From Heterobasidion occidentale (taxonomy: Eukaryota; Basidiomycota; Agaricomycetes; Russulales; Bondarzewiaceae), in NCBI GenBank assembly GCA_039111635.1, contig JBCAQO010000004.1, positions 2,170,001 to 2,234,000 of the forward strand: a stretch of DNA of 64,000 nt. Direction: 5' to 3'. This document shows positions 49,501-64,000 of this stretch, one piece after another. Numbering within the stretch: the stretch's first letter is position 1; the number at the start of each line of letters is the position of its first letter. Under the pieces are notes generated by a model. That model was not told the DNA's origin, ran no database searches, and worked only from the letters and a program-made list of their open reading frames with translations. The position numbers and the translations under genes are program-made.

Positions 49501-52500
49501 CAGCATGATTCCGTGCTGCTACAGAGTCGCTGATTAGAGTCCCGATGACCTGTAAATGTCATAGAAATGTTGGCCACCTCATGTGCATGTGGGGGCGAGA
49601 TTGCCTCGTTAAAATGTAGCGGCGGTGTGGTAAATCGAACTTGGAGTGGCAATGCGCGCCTGTTATTACAATCGTGATCATTCCAAGGTTTATTTGGCGT
49701 TGTTGTCTGATACGCCTGAGCAAGGAATAGACGCCCTCTCCGCCGCTCGCACTCTCTACTGCATGATGGCTCCTGCTAGTAAAGCAAAAGCAGCGGGGGT
49801 CAGCGCTTCTTCGTTTTTCGACCTCAAAGCGCAGCTCGCTAAACGGGAAGAAGAGGTCCTAGAGAGCAAGGCCGCAGGGAAGGTTGCACCGAGTGCTGTT
49901 CAGCGGCGGGATAAGGTACGTTCGACCTACCATCTCTCGTCCGTCTTTCAACTCGCACCTTAAGCACGCGACATAGAAAATATCCCAATGGGCCCGCCAA
50001 AACAAGGGCGTCAAGTCGCGCGCAGCTCGAGATATTGAACTGGAGGCGGTCGATGGGCCAACTTTGGAGTCTGCACGCGCCGCTCTCGAGCGCAAAGCGA
50101 AGATTTATGACAAGTTGAGGAAAGGGAAGTCTGGTGGACTCACAGACAAACAATTTGATATGCTTTTGGTCGACGTACGTCCATCTTTTTTCTCTTCCTA
50201 TAGACACAATATATGAACTGATCTTTAGACGCTAGTTTGATTCTAAACCTATGGAAGCTTTCGAATCCGACAGCGAGGACATAGATGAATCTTTGACTGT
50301 TCCCAAACCATTAGACGAGGTACGCTCTCGCCATGCAATATTCGTGCCTCACTTGATAATTTGATAGGCTGATCCAGTCATCGAATATGAAGATGAATTT
50401 GGTCGGTTGCGCACAGCGCCCCGTTCTGAGGTGCCGCGGCATCTATTACCTCGTAGTATGAAGGGTGGAGACGATGGAGACGATGACGAGTAAGCCATGT
50501 TGAACATCCTACCAGTGATCTCTTGCTAATTTTCGGTTCAGAGGGTATGTCATAGGTGAGTTTAACTTCTTCGAATTCCCAATGATTGATTTACATGAAG
50601 ATGATTATAGAGAATCCCGTCAATTTCTTTCCTGTCTACGAGCCTTCTGCCGAACGCACTGCAGCCATCAACGAAGCTCTAGCAGAACAGAACAAACCGC
50701 TCAATACTCATTATGATTCCATGCGGGAAGTGCGTGCTAAGGGAGCTGGGTTCTACCAGTTTTCCGCAGACGAAGAAACCAGGAAGAAGCAGATGGAGGA
50801 GTTGCTTGCGGCGAGAGGGGAGACAGAGCGGAACAGAGAGGACCTGGGGGCTGTGGACTTGAAACCTGGAGAGGTAGGTGGACTGCAGGCCAGTGGTCAC
50901 GGACTGAAAGGCCGGGCTACAGAGAAGCGGAAGAGGGAGTTGGAGGAACGGAGACGGCTGCTGGACGCGAAGAGACGGAAGGGGAAAGGCAAGGCGGAGG
51001 CTGTCGAGGAACAGAAGCTCTCTCAACCAATAGCTCCTTCGCCATCGATGGACGAGGCTGCGAAACTATCAACGGTCACTGACCCTTTCGTAGCCCTGGA
51101 GTCCCAGAGGCCCCAACCATACGGCAGCACCGCAGGGCCAATCGACACTGATGCTTTCCTGGCTGATATAGAACAAACCATCATCAAAGGACGAAGACCA
51201 TCATAGGATTTGATATGAGCATCCCTGCATGTACCTCTACGACATGTGCGCCCTCAAGTTTCCTTTGATGTTCATTTCTGACATCGCCTCGTAGTATGCG
51301 ACACCTGGCCAGCCTCACAATCCACGCCCGCTTCGTGGACACTCCGTCAGTTTCACATCCTTTTCTTCAAACCTATCATGACTCCTCTGGCGATTGTCGG
51401 TGGGAGGTGTATAAAGTTAGGCAATGAGAGGTATCATGCATGGAACAGAGCTGAGAATGTGTAACATGTCTCGACGCCTACGTAAGACGTTTGTTAATGC
51501 GGTGATTCAGTCCGGGTCGAAGTTTGGGATTATAGCATACGTTCTCATACAGTTGTGGGAGCCTTTTAATAACCCAACGAATCACTCTGTGAGGCGATGC
51601 AGCAGGTCTCGAACATAAGCTGACCGCAGAACTCACCTTCATCGATCGAGTCAGCATTTCTTTCATCCGCCTGAAACCGGACAAATCACTGCAACCTCTT
51701 CTCCGCCCTTCAAGATGACCTTACTGGTATCGTCAACCATCTCCGCATCCACACTCCACTGGCTGCCTTCGAGGACCTTGTCCAAAGGCGTGTTGGGATG
51801 GCGAGATACGAGGAGGGATGGAAGTGATGATAGAGTGAAAGGGTCGGTGGTACTAGGAGGTAATGGGATGCGCTCAGATGTTAGCCCGTCGCTGTCGATG
51901 CGGCTGCAAAGTATAGAACCGTGATCTCCCTCGTGTTTGACATGGTAGAAAGGTTCAAGGTGATGGTGTGTGAAAGATAAGATAGAGTACGTTGATCAGA
52001 TCGGGGAATCTTTCGCATGTCTCGATCGAGCTCTAGCGCTCCAGCTAAGATAGGCCGCATGCAAACACGACTACATCACGTGGAGTTACTTTCCACCGTG
52101 ACATTGAGTGACCATTGAGTGACCAAAGGTTGTTTAAGTGGTACTAGTCAATGATAAGTCAACCCAGAGAATAGGAGTAACCAAAAGTGCACAATACTTT
52201 GGTGTAGATACATGGCATATGAGTGATAATTGTATTGATACTTTGATAGAGACTCCATGCTTAATGAGCTGCATTTAGATAAAATGGGTCCATTTATACA
52301 CCTTGGTATACTCATCTACCTACTTAGATATTGGAAGCTTGGGGGCTAGAGCTGGTAGAATATATGGTGCTAAGACATTGAGAATTAATGAAGCAGTAGC
52401 CAATAGTGGCCTTGAAGCAGTTGGCTAATGTCAAAACAAAAGTGTTGCGGCGCAGGATCGAACCAAGCTGAGATAGCAAGTAGCATAAGCACAAAAATGA

Positions 52501-55500
52501 CCAATTAACCCATCGGCCACGGGAGCTACCTTTTAGACACCCCAAGCTTAGCTTGACTATTTTGCCTACATTTAACTTATCGCTCTTATTCCATTCCTAG
52601 CCTTAGCACCATGAAAAAATCAAAACCTATCTTCTCCTTGACCAGGCCCCAAAATCAAAAAAGTAGCACGGAGCAAATGTTCATAAAGTTGACACAAAGG
52701 GTTGCTTCGTGCCCAAATTCTCGATTGCTTATCGGTCAGAGAGGAGATAGCGATTCTCTATGATTTGTATGCCTTCCTCCGCCAAAAGTGACACCTTGGT
52801 ATCACGTGATGTGGTCGTGTTTGCATGCGGCCTATCTTAGTCAGAGTGACACTCGAAAACATTCGAAAACTATCTCCTCATTGAGTGAGCCCTAATTCAA
52901 AAAAATAGCACCAAGCAAATGTCTGTTAAATCGATACAAATGATCCCTTGGTGCCCAATTTCTTAATTTCTTCTCGGGAGAGAGGAGATAGCAATTCTTT
53001 GCGAAAGTAACGCCCTTCTCCGCCAAAAGTGACACCTCTGTATCATGTGATGTAGTCGCGTTTGCATGCGGCCTATCTTAGTAAGGTACATCTAGCTACA
53101 CATACCCTTTCTACGAGAATTCTATGGGTAGAATGGGTATGGCAACAAACAAGATACACACCACATTCATCTAACTTTATATTGTCTTCAGTTCTGCGCA
53201 CCACCATATAGGTCTCGAAGTTTCGATCCACACCGTCTCCTCTTCCGGAACGAGATGGTTGGAAGTCGACATCAAACCATCAAAGCCAGAAACATGGTCC
53301 GCTGAAGCACTGTCGTCAGAACGTAGCTTGCGGCATATCAAAAAGAAGGACGGAGCGCACATAAATTCCATCGCAGACCCGACGTCGACAGAACGGTGGA
53401 GTCCACGCCCACGGGAAGCAGACCACACGTCGGACCCAAAGCGGAATGAGGGATAGAGATATAATGTTCGCCCTAGTGAGCCCAAGGCCAATCAGAAATC
53501 AGCCTGTTACAAGCACGGTGGTGCGTACCTCGTCAAGAACCCATCCAACATTCTCGTCTGTCACAGCAAAGACCCGCCGACCCGATTTTCGCAGCTTGTG
53601 AAGGTACGACAAGGTGTGGATCGTTTGGTCCAACCGTCCAGATAGACCACCAAGCAGAATAATGTCGTACAATTCCTTAGGCCCAAGCAGTCAGTGAAGG
53701 GTTTTAAATGACATATCAATGAAGCCGCGCCTCACCTGCTTACCCTCCTTCCGCTCTTTCTGCTCTAAACTGGCTACGCACTTCATCAAGTCTGTCGAGT
53801 CTTGGTCGTGATCTTGAACCACTGGGATGCCCTTCAGCGTGATGAGAAACCCTGAGTGATTATGTTGGATGCAAACATGCCTTCAATGCATAATATTGTT
53901 GCACATCGTCGCGAAGAGAGTCCAAATCCCCCTTGACGAGGTCGGGCAGATGAAGCCTGCACGAATTCAAAAAAGGATCCGAAGGTAATATTTCGAAAGA
54001 CTCACGATCTTCGTCCTTCAGAGGCGAAATGTCGAACAGCCTATTCGCCCCGCCATCAGCACAGCAGCGCCACGACGTAGATTGCCATAGTCGAGAGAAG
54101 AGAGACTCGGAGAAAGGTTGGTTCAAGATGATCAGCGCGCGGTTTCCAGTAGAGTCGGATGTATGTGCTTCGGAGAGAGGGAGAAGAAATGGCGTGGACC
54201 AACGCTTCGCCTGAGAATCAGATGACATCGGGAGAACGTCGAAGGCAACCCACCTCGCCAAGCACTGACTAGAACGCAGGTGACGTCATACACTCGTTTA
54301 TTATAGATATATTGGGCTCTCTCGACAAAGCAATGATCCCTCAAAACATATAGGATTGTGCACTAGATCCACAAACAGACGAAAACCATACAGAACAACG
54401 TACAGTACAAAACATGCATGACAGATCATCGCGTGTCATGTCAACCCTGATTCTTCCTCCAAGAGGACAAGCTCAAGGCCCCAACAACCCCTACGACGAG
54501 CAAGGCTGTGCCTGCGCCCACCAACCCGGTAAGTATAATACCAGGTATTATCAAGATCCTCCATCGCGGAACGCTTGGAATCATCGTAGAAACCCACGTC
54601 TCCCTTCTGCCGGCGCTTCTGCCGAGAATGCGTCCTACTCACACGATCTTCCACAGGAGGATTGACCTCTATGGTCGGCATCTGGAGGGTAACATCGCTC
54701 GTGCTCTCCCGGAGCACATCCTCGCCTTCGGACGGGAGCAACGGGACGTCAGGCCCGGGTGCAGATTACGCGCGCGCTGGAAATAGCGTCGCGATATCTC
54801 GCGGTCCCGTTTCCACGCCGCTGTCACTCCTTCCGCGCCGGTCCCGACGGACTGCGATTGCGGCGGCAAGCGGATGGAGGAAAGAGGGGAGTAGGCGGTG
54901 GAGAGCAGCGCAGAAGCGGTGCCTTCCAAGTAGAGGAGGCCAGCTTCGAGGTATAGCTGTGCAAGCCCAAGCGGCCCTCCCAAGCACTGAGCATAATAAG
55001 CAGACGTTCCTGGCACTACGAGTGTCTCAGGGTCTTTGAGAGTGTCATCAGAGGTCAGGTGCAGAGGAACGTAGTGAGTAACCAGCCTGATCGTGGCGGA
55101 CGGTAGATGCGCTTGATACCAAGCTCGTCTGTTTGCAGAAGGGTAAGACACGTCCTCGTTGTGAGAATCAGGAAGTGCTGTTCAAAAGGAGACGCTTACA
55201 GGAGATATTCGAAAGCAGATTCCTTGTCCTGACGAATATCAAATAGGTCGAAAGCGAGGAGGACCAGACTCGTAGGATCCATGTTGTATGTCTGCTCGAG
55301 ATCCGCGCTCAGGCCTGTAGGGCTAGGGAGACAGGGAGAGAGCGTCTCTGGCACAGGGCCGACGATCATTGATGGCCAGATGACAGAATCTGCCTTTTCA
55401 AGGTGTATGGTCAAGAGCTTCCCAGAAGTGGAAGCATGCAGCGACTCTGACGACGAAAAAGACGATGCCAGGCTGAGCGACACATTTCGGGGCGACACTG

Positions 55501-58500
55501 CTCGAAACGTGTTCCGCCTGGATTGCTGGCGTTGCACGGTGGCGAACCCCACACGCTCGTCTGCGGAAGACGAGACAGGCGAGGAGAGTGCAGGCGATGA
55601 CGTCAGGAACTCCTCTGTGTCAGAGGTGGGACCGCTCCCCACAGACGCAGCAAAGCTGCTCGATATATCAGGGTCCGAGACGAAAGCGTAGGAAGAGCGG
55701 GTCGAGACGGTCGAGGTGGTCGAGGTCGTGCGTTCGCGGGGTGACAGCCGCGACGCGTGTGACTCCAACTGCCATACGGAACTGGCAATATCGACATTTC
55801 CGTACAATCGACCCTAAGCCATAATATGAGTCCCGAGGAACAGAGCAGGACCGAGGAGCAGAACAGAGAGTGCGTGGAATGAGGTCTCACATACCTTCAC
55901 AACAGGTGGTTGGCCTCTGACTCCCGCGACCAAGTGATTGCGTTCGATAGTCACCTACAAACACGGATTGGCGTTCTGCGACGTTCCACGTCGAGGTGTC
56001 ACATACCTGTACTTCTTCGTCCGGAGTCTCATACGGTACTAGCAGCAGCACAGTAGCCTAGGTGATGAGGGCGCGGATGAGTCGAGGCATTGGGATTCAA
56101 TTCCACGGCTCACTTCACCTGGTCATGCGACTACAGCGCTCAGGACATGCGTTAGCGAGCAAGCAACACCGTGGCCCACGCAGCATGCCACTCACCTGGT
56201 GCCATGAATAGGAATAGCTAGGATATTCTTGCGACCAGTTCATCCCTAGATGCTAGGCTTTACTGCGCGAGTATTCTTGCGATCGTCAATGCAATGAGTA
56301 GACCGATGGTCTTGTACTCAGCCCTGCTGCTGTACGTAGCAATTCCGCTTGACTCGCCTGTGACCATGTGTCAGACTGAAGCCGCACGCTGCCGTACGTC
56401 AGTGAAGTTACCTAATCAGACCGCCGGAGAAAGCCGGATTGAAACCCAGCGGTGTATTGTTTTAGGAGACTTGGTGCAGGTGCAACATATCTCAAAACAT
56501 ATGGCTCGACATTTCACTAGATAACTAACGTTTAAGATCTCCGTAAACAACCTCAATACTTCCAAGGTTGAATGAGATTTCCAGCCAAAACCCAAGTTAA
56601 TCGAAATACTTGTTCATGCGTATTTTTTTGGTGACCCCCGTCCGAGCAAGTACGCGCTCCTCATTATGCATCTCTATTCGATAGATGTACCAAGAGATCG
56701 CTCGAGGAAAGCAGAGTCGTAAAATACTACAGGAAAGTATGATATTCGATGATAAGCAATGAACGAAACGAATGTAAATGAACGACGACCCACGACGGCG
56801 ACCCGAACCACATGCAAGAATGGAACCCTGAATCGACCAAGCGCTCAAACGAAGAAGACGAAGAAATGGGTTCATTAACGGCGCCATGGGGGTAATGGGA
56901 TACTGGACATGCACGATTCAAAAGTCGAGGGTAAGATGAAGAGGAGAAACAGAAAGATCATACGAGCGGGGTATATACGAAATAATAAGGAATATAAATG
57001 GTTTAAAATCTACAACGCCAGGCAGGTCAGGCAGGGCGCGTCAACTGCGCGTATTCTGCGTTAAACCCGCTACCAACTTGAACTGTCCAAACCTGACCTG
57101 TTACAGCATTACGTCCGTGCCGTCGCCTTTGCCGTCCTCGCGATACGGTTTAGCCTGTCTCGCTCTGCCTCCATGTGCTGGATCAACAGCCCGTCGAGCC
57201 GTTTCAGCGACTCGGTCTCCCGCTCGCTCCTAGACGCTCTGCCTGGCGACGTCGCAGGGCGCTTGGAGGCAGTCGCACCGGACGTGGACGGCCTCGCCGG
57301 GACAGCGGGCGAAGCGGTGGGTAGGGGTGGGGTGACCGAACGGGAGAGCTGATGGAGGTCGAGGTTCGAGACGCCCTGCTCGCCCTTCATCCGCTTAAAG
57401 TACGGCGTGCGCGGCGGGATGTTCGCCACCGGACGCCGCTCCTCCAGGTCGAAGGTGCGCGCAGGCGACCGAGGCATGGGCGAGTTCACCACCGACGAGG
57501 CCGAGGACGATACGTACGGCGTCGAGTGGTTGCCAAGCCGCATGATCGACGTCTGTGCGGGTAACGGCGGCATCAGGTTCGCGTTGTCGACGCCAACGCC
57601 GGCCTGCCCGTGCGCGCTGGAATACACTGACGGCGCGGCGATCCCATCGTCCGAGAACTCCGATTCCGAGCTGTCGTCAAGATCGTCCATCGCGTTAGGG
57701 TGCGTCTGGATGTGGTCGAAGAAATCAATGGAAGAGTCGGTGGGTGGCGCGCTGCGTATGGACTGTGGTATCGGCGACGTCGGGATGTGCAATGTCGAGG
57801 GCATGGTGTTGCCCCGGCGTTCCGCGATAAGGAACTGGCGAGAAGGAGCAGGAAAGGGAGGCGTTATGGGCTCCGGGGCATGGATCTCGATAGACTCGGG
57901 CGCAGAAGCGTACGCGGAGTGCCCAGGATCTGACGACGTAAACGATGGACGGGGAGACGATGACAGCTGCGACCTTGCGCGCTGCGACGTGGTGCGCGGG
58001 GGTGGAGAAAGGATCGTAGCGCTGAGGGAGGAAGAGGCGCGAGGAGGCGGGCTCATGTTGACTTGACGAAGCGTTTGCTGGACAGAGGTTGCACTGGATG
58101 CTGACGGACTGTTCATCGCAGTCGTGACATTGATTGCATAGCGTGGCATGGGGAGAGGGAGATGCTCGGACTCGAAGAGAGCGTCTTGAAATGCGGACAC
58201 GGTAGGGGAAGGTTGAGAGTACTCTGACAGGGAAGGCCGACTGGGCAAGGTGCTCGCGAAAGAAGTCCTCGGGACAGTGCCGTCTTCAGACTGCTTCTGT
58301 TCAGACATGACATCGTGCTCGTCACTTGAGTAATGAGACCCGCTCGTCAAACTGTTGATGACACGATGCATAGGTTGGGGAAAGGCACGTGGCTCTCTCG
58401 ACGGAGGTGAAATGCGGTCTTCACCCAAAGGGTGCCATGAAGGAAGCGGCGGGCTCACTACGCTTCTTCCCGCCCGAGGGCCCATTTCGTGCAAATGATG

Positions 58501-61500
58501 AAGCACAGGAGAGGACACAACCTGGCGAACCACGCGCGAAGCGGAGGAAGATCTGCTGGACGCCCCAATATGCTCCTCGCTCGTGTATGGCAAATCCGAC
58601 TGAGAAAGGGAGTAGACGGGGTTGATGATCTGCTTGCGCGGGGGAGGAGCAAGCGGGTGAGCCGGGGCCGACGGGGTCTCCGCGCGTCTTGGAACGTCGT
58701 TTCTGCCTTGGACCAAGAAAGGGCGGGCCTCCTTTGGAATCGAAGGCCGGCGAGAATTTCTGCCCGCCGTAGAGGGTCGGCTGTCAGTGCCGGTGGCTTG
58801 GACTAAGGCTTCTGGCTCAACGATCCTCTGCTCTAAATTGCGCCTCGGCGTGCCCGTCACTGTCGGTTGAATGTATGCCCGATCGGCGCTACCCGTTGAG
58901 GATCTAGGAGGGGTCGATAAAGCGGGGGAAGCGAGCATGGAGGATGTGCCCGGAGAGTTGAGCGAGTGACCCACGGCTGCGTGCAAAAGTGCCTTGCGCC
59001 AGTCGTCGTCGGTGTCGGTCGACCAGATCCCCGGGCTCGCGGGAGGCAAGCGCTCGGCCAGGAGCGCCGCGCCAACAGAGTCCTCTATGCCCAATCCGTG
59101 CACATTCGACGTCTGGACCGCGAATGGAGAATCAGCAGAGGGCGGCGGCACGTCTACAGAGTCGGTCGGATCGATGACGTCGTCGCCGATGTCCGCCTTA
59201 TCTCGCTGCATCTCCCCCGACTTGCGCCCTTCTCCACGCGACTTGATCTCCTGCTCCGCCTGCCTTGCCGCGACCACGAGATCGTCCATTTTTTCGCGGA
59301 CGACGGCGACCCTTGTAACACGCTCTTGCGGCCGGACGAGGGCCGAAGCAGGCGAGTGCGGCAGCGTGTATGCATGGGGACGTGCAGTCCACCCTGACGC
59401 AGTAATGGAATCGGACGTCGTCCTGAGGACAGGTGTGCGATCTTCCGCCGACGTCGCCAGCGGAGATCCCGGCTTCGATCGAGCCTTTCCAACACGGAAG
59501 AGGTCAAAGAATGCAGGCGCGGAAGACTTGTTCTGTTTCTTTGGCAGGGCTGCAGACATGGGTGCGAGGTCGGAGGGCTTCGGCTTCGAGTGTGCCGGCG
59601 GCAGAAAGTAGCTATTGTTCATGAGGAGACGGAGGCGATAGGAGACATCGTCGACGTTGAAGCTCCTGTAGTCGTCGCCTGACTCGTCGGGGTCAACCGA
59701 GGCGATGCGGTGGTCTGGAAAAAGGTCGACCAGCGATCGTGGAGAGGGAGGCGAATCTGTCCCCGAAGTGGTAGAGACGGAGAATGGATAGATTGAGGAC
59801 GAGGTGCCGGACATGATGGAGTCGCGGAAACGCTGACGCGCATCGCGGAAAGAAGTGTAAGGGGGCATAGGGTGGGAGCGACTGTGGTTTGAAAAGAGCG
59901 GGCTGGTGGGCGGCGAGATTCTGAGAGCATGGACAGGCGATAGGCTTCCCGAGGGACACTGGAGCAGCGTTTGCGCGCTCGTGACTAGAGGAGGGACGAT
60001 CGTTCAGAAGCCGTGCCGCAATCTCAAATAGGAGGGAGAGCACGTACGGTGGAGCCCTCCGCAGCTTCTTCATCGCGAGACACCCGCCCTCGGCTAATTA
60101 GGTCCCCATCGTCGACCGTTCGGCGACCTGGCGCTGTGGTCGGCCACGGCATCGGTTCGTCGTCGACATCGTATGCAAGCTCGACGGGCGAGGTGGTGTA
60201 CCTCATTGGCGAGCGCGGGGGTCGAACAGGGACGTCTTGTGCGCTGACAGCAGCAAAGGGAATGTCGGGCACGGGAGGGACGTCCTCGAGGGGCCTTGTT
60301 GGGGTCACTGGTGGAGGCGGTGTGTTCGGGCCGCCGGACCTGTTCCTTCTGGCGGAGACGTTGGATGTGACTGTCTTGGAACGGGCTCTGATGCGCGGCT
60401 GGCGTGTGAGTGAACAGTTGCTGCTGGAAGTCGCGTTGCTCTGGATGGAATTGGACCGCAAGACGGCGGGACGGGTGAGGGGGCCGGGGTCAAAGACAGG
60501 ATAGGACGAGGACGAGGACGCCATCATGGGCGGACCTCGATGCTCGACGCTGGACGAGACAGGCAACCTGCAAGACGTCTTTCGCGTCGCTACGTCCGTC
60601 ACGTGCACAGTGCACACACCTCTCCGAAGTGACAGCCAGCAAACTCCCCGCCCGTCTAACGCGTTTCTCCCTCCCCCGCTCACGTCTCTCCTCACAAATC
60701 TCCGAGCGGTACCGTCCACTCCTCCGCAATTCGCATTCTATGTTCGGCCCCATCCTCTCCTCTCGTAGGTTCCCCATCTCATCCGCCATTTGCTCACCTT
60801 GGCTCAATCCCCAAAGTCATCCCTCAGACAGCGGGCTTGCTTCCAAAGTGGCAGCTCCTCATCGGCGTCGTCGCCGTCCTCAACACCTTCCAGAACTTCC
60901 TCACCCTCAAGTTCACCCGCCGCATCTATAACGCAGTCCCTCCCGCACAGCCAGGTACGGTTTGCCCAGTGTCTATCCCCGTTTTGAGCCCGGCAGTTCA
61001 CCCTGGCGCTCCCGCTTCCAGTCACTGCGCTTCAGGCCCGTACATTCGCCGTATGGACCCTGACGTCTGCCGTCGTTCGCGTCTACGCCGCATACCATAT
61101 TCAAAACAAAGTGTACGTCGAAGTGTTTTCACATAACCTCTCGTGTTGACGTAAATTTCAAAGTATATATGACATGGCTCTGATGACGTACCTCATCGCC
61201 TTCGCCCACTTCAGCTCAGAGATCTTTATCTTCCGCACCGCGAAGATTGGCCCTCCTGTATTGAGCCCTTGTATTGTCGCGAGTGAGCTGACATGTGCAA
61301 CCTGTGCATATGAGGCGGAACTGACTCACAACGTCTTTGCTAGCAACGTCGCTCGTGTGGATGATCTCGCAGTATGATTTCTACGTCAAAAACTGATCGC
61401 ACGACCCCGTCCATCTGCCGTTGATCGAGTGTTGTTCGGCCATATGGCGTGCTTGCCACGCCCCCCGTTGCGCTTCCATTGTCATTTCTCGTGATGGTCT

Positions 61501-64000
61501 CATGTTTTCTTTCCCACTGTCGTTCTTTTATTTACTTACCGCATCTAAAATTACATCGCCACATATAGATCTCTAACTATACCATCTCTTGTTTCGTGCA
61601 CCTTCTGCGCCTTGTCGCTGGAACTTGCGTTCGGATCCTGCTTGTCAAGATGGATGGGGATCCTCGGGTGCTCTGTGGCATCGATTAGACCGAGTGTCCC
61701 AACTGAGACCTACGAAACCTTAACCGTCGACTCCCGACTTTCATCAGCTCCTGTTTCTGTTCTCAGTGGAGTTTTCGCTTCATCACGGATTGGTTTCGCA
61801 AGTATTGTGCCTGCGTGTAGGCGCGACAAGGGAGCTCTCAGCGTTTCATACTCATTTCAGCAACTCGACCGCAGTTCCTGTCGAAACTCTCTGCACCGCG
61901 TGTCTGCAATGTCAAGCACCGCCGGTGTTTCCTTCAGCGTTCTTCAATGGCGAATGCACCTCCCAGGGCCGTACAGCTCGTCGGCTAAGCGCGCGCGAAA
62001 TTTTATTTGTGTTTGTAAGTAGCAAAACTTGCTCTAGCCTCAAGCGCTGCAGGTCAAGTCAATATCTGCGCTCGGTTCGGATCTAGACCAAGTGCATGTG
62101 CACCCAACAGCTGTGGGGCGACGGAGTTCAGGGCCTTCTGTCAACAAAGTTCGTGGGCAACCTTAACCGTCCGGACCTTCCCTTTGGTTTCAAGTCCGTC
62201 GGCGCCGATTGGTGATGGTGGCAAGGCGCCATCTCATCAGCAGCACGGCACATGGCATCATCCCGTTCGAGAACGACGAGAACGGCATGTGTTGGGGGCA
62301 TGTGTCCCCGCTACGCGCCCCGTCTTCGCGACATCACGACAAGAGGCACGCGATATACGTAACGCGTTACCCCGGGCGATTTTCCGAGCCCGAGACTCTT
62401 GAGCCTGGGGCTCTAAATCTAGAGAGAAGACCGTGTCAGAGGGTGCAGAAGGCGCGGGAGCACACAAGCTTTGGGATTTTCAAATGGGCTAAAACGGGTG
62501 CCGCGACGTGTGACCTCCCCTTTCGATGGCGCGAAACGGGGGCGGGCAGAGCGCCAAGGTGGTAGCCTCAAGATGGACATCCTCAGGTGGTCTGCGTTGG
62601 GAGGGCAGGCGGGTCAGCGGATGCGCGACGCGCGTCGATCGCCTACTGACTATTATGTGACAGAGAGAGATTTCAAACGGTGCATCTTGTCATCTGTGAG
62701 GCTGCCAAAACCTGGTGCGTGGTGGTCTGCTAGTTACGGCAGGGTCATCGGCTGAGACCTGCCGTAGCGGCTCGCAGGCGGTTCGGCTTACTAGGTCTAG
62801 AATTTCCGAGGGGAGAAGACCTCCATGGTCGAGGACGAAGAGGGTTTGGTCGTGGCGCTATACAACACGCTATATTTGGAGAGAGTCCAAAACCCCCGGA
62901 CGTTCTCCGTCAGGTCGAGAATGACTGCTCGTGAGATGCTCATATAAATGTAGAATGGGCTCCAATGTTGTGCAATCTCGCGCGAGGCGGTCTTCGAGCC
63001 ATGCAATCGAGACAGCCGACATTAAAGGTCGTTTTGGCGCCAGGCAATCGGAGGTCGGATGCTGTTGGGTGGCAAGAGGTAGCGACAAGCCGAAGCATCC
63101 TAGCGGCATATGTCGTGATTCGACGAGAGCAACGATGTGTGTCAAGCGCACGCTTTTGCCCTGTCACAGTCGGAACGCGTTCTTTATGAATAAAGTGCGG
63201 GGCATGGGAGGAGAACGAGCGCGAAGTGCGTGCGACTGGGCAGCGCTGATAGAATAACGTAGACTTGGCAGAGAAATGCGTGAGCACGCTAGGACGCAGG
63301 TGGGTGGCGCGCTGTGGTGGCGAGCGAGGTGAAACCGACGCGTTCGTGCATCACGTGTGTAATCTCACTCGCTGGGATTTTCGCGAACGGCACGTTCGAA
63401 GTACGCATCCCCGCAAATGGACTTTTTGCGTCCGCGTCGAGGATGCACGGTGGGTTTCGTGTTCATCAGCCGGAGGATATTTGGGGAAGGGCCGAAAATA
63501 AAGTGAAGGGAGGGTAGGGTAAGCGAAGTACCGCCACGGTTCCTTGCGTTTTACCCCGCATTCGAGATGCGATCTGCACGTGGCCAGGTTGCCGGGCCCG
63601 CCTATATAGGACCCGTCCGTCTCATCCAACGCACCCCGTTCCGACCCATCTCTGCGACCTTTCTCTCTCTCCCAGTACACCTCCATCGATTGAAACAATC
63701 CCAGACACCGAAACAACTAACCGTCGGATCCCGAACGTGTCTACTAATGACGTCCTGCGTCAACTCATACCCTCCTGAACTCCTCTCTACCATCTGTGCC
63801 CATGTCTTTGCCGCCGGCCAACCCTCATCCATACCATCCCTAGACCCCCTCTTCCTACAAGAAGCTGGGGTACCCTCGTCCCTTCCCTCCTCGTACCCGC
63901 CCGCTAACTGGCCCGAACCCATAGCCCGTCGCACCCTCGCCAATCTCTCCCTTGTCAGTCGCGCATGGTCCGAAGCGGCCAAGCCCTGGCTCTGGCGCAA

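Overview
The window reads as a basidiomycete fungus, most likely an Agaricomycete. Introns are short (about 45-70 nt), GT-AG and very frequent. The gene set includes a class I hydrophobin, a DUF6534-type seven-helix membrane protein, a white-collar-2 type PAS/GATA factor, ERG28, cullin-3, PRMT5, exportin-T and several Agaricomycete-style orphan secreted or membrane proteins. Genes are dense, on both strands and not in operons. One tRNA-Tyr is present.

Layout. 1-2 kb: the 5' part of a hydrophobin gene (minus strand, running off the left edge) with a long Tyr/Ser/Ala/Pro tandem-repeat tract between signal peptide and hydrophobin domain. 2.5-6.3 kb: ER co-chaperone SCJ1 ending in KDEL, then a conserved-looking protein I do not recognise. 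6.5-8.9 kb: a GPI-anchored aspartic protease. 9-11 kb: gene-poor, with tRNA-Tyr. 11.2-21 kb: a cation/Ca2+ exchanger, a Ser-rich GPI protein, a small membrane protein, a Gln/Pro-rich protein and a DUF6534 protein. 22.5-27 kb: a divergent pair, an orphan disordered membrane protein and an F-box-like protein. 27-37 kb, all plus strand: exportin-T, cullin-3, SDS22. 37.8-42.5 kb: white-collar-2 divergent from an ankyrin protein. 44-51 kb: PRMT5, an orphan type I membrane protein and CCDC174. 51.6-54.2 kb: MOCS2A (MoaD-like), a repeat element with inverted and direct copies, and thiamine pyrophosphokinase. 54.4-64 kb: a CS-domain protein with a predicted C-terminal membrane anchor, a large disordered protein, ERG28, and the start of an F-box-like gene cut by the right edge.

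The genes are mostly unrelated housekeeping functions: ER folding, tRNA export, ubiquitin ligation, PP1 control, arginine methylation, molybdopterin and thiamine cofactors, and sterol synthesis. Surface and secreted proteins are interspersed. The main candidate for something new is the hydrophobin fused to a giant tyrosine-rich repeat.

Important caveat: about a dozen otherwise well-conserved genes can only be read through if the frame changes by one base, and the change usually falls in a short homopolymer, as if one base were missing. Neighbouring genes (exportin-T, CCDC174, ERG28, SCJ1, TPK) are clean. This looks like residual sequencing or assembly error rather than mass pseudogenisation. 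Exon coordinates are my own reading from splice signals and reading frames. Family names come from recognition, not from a database search.
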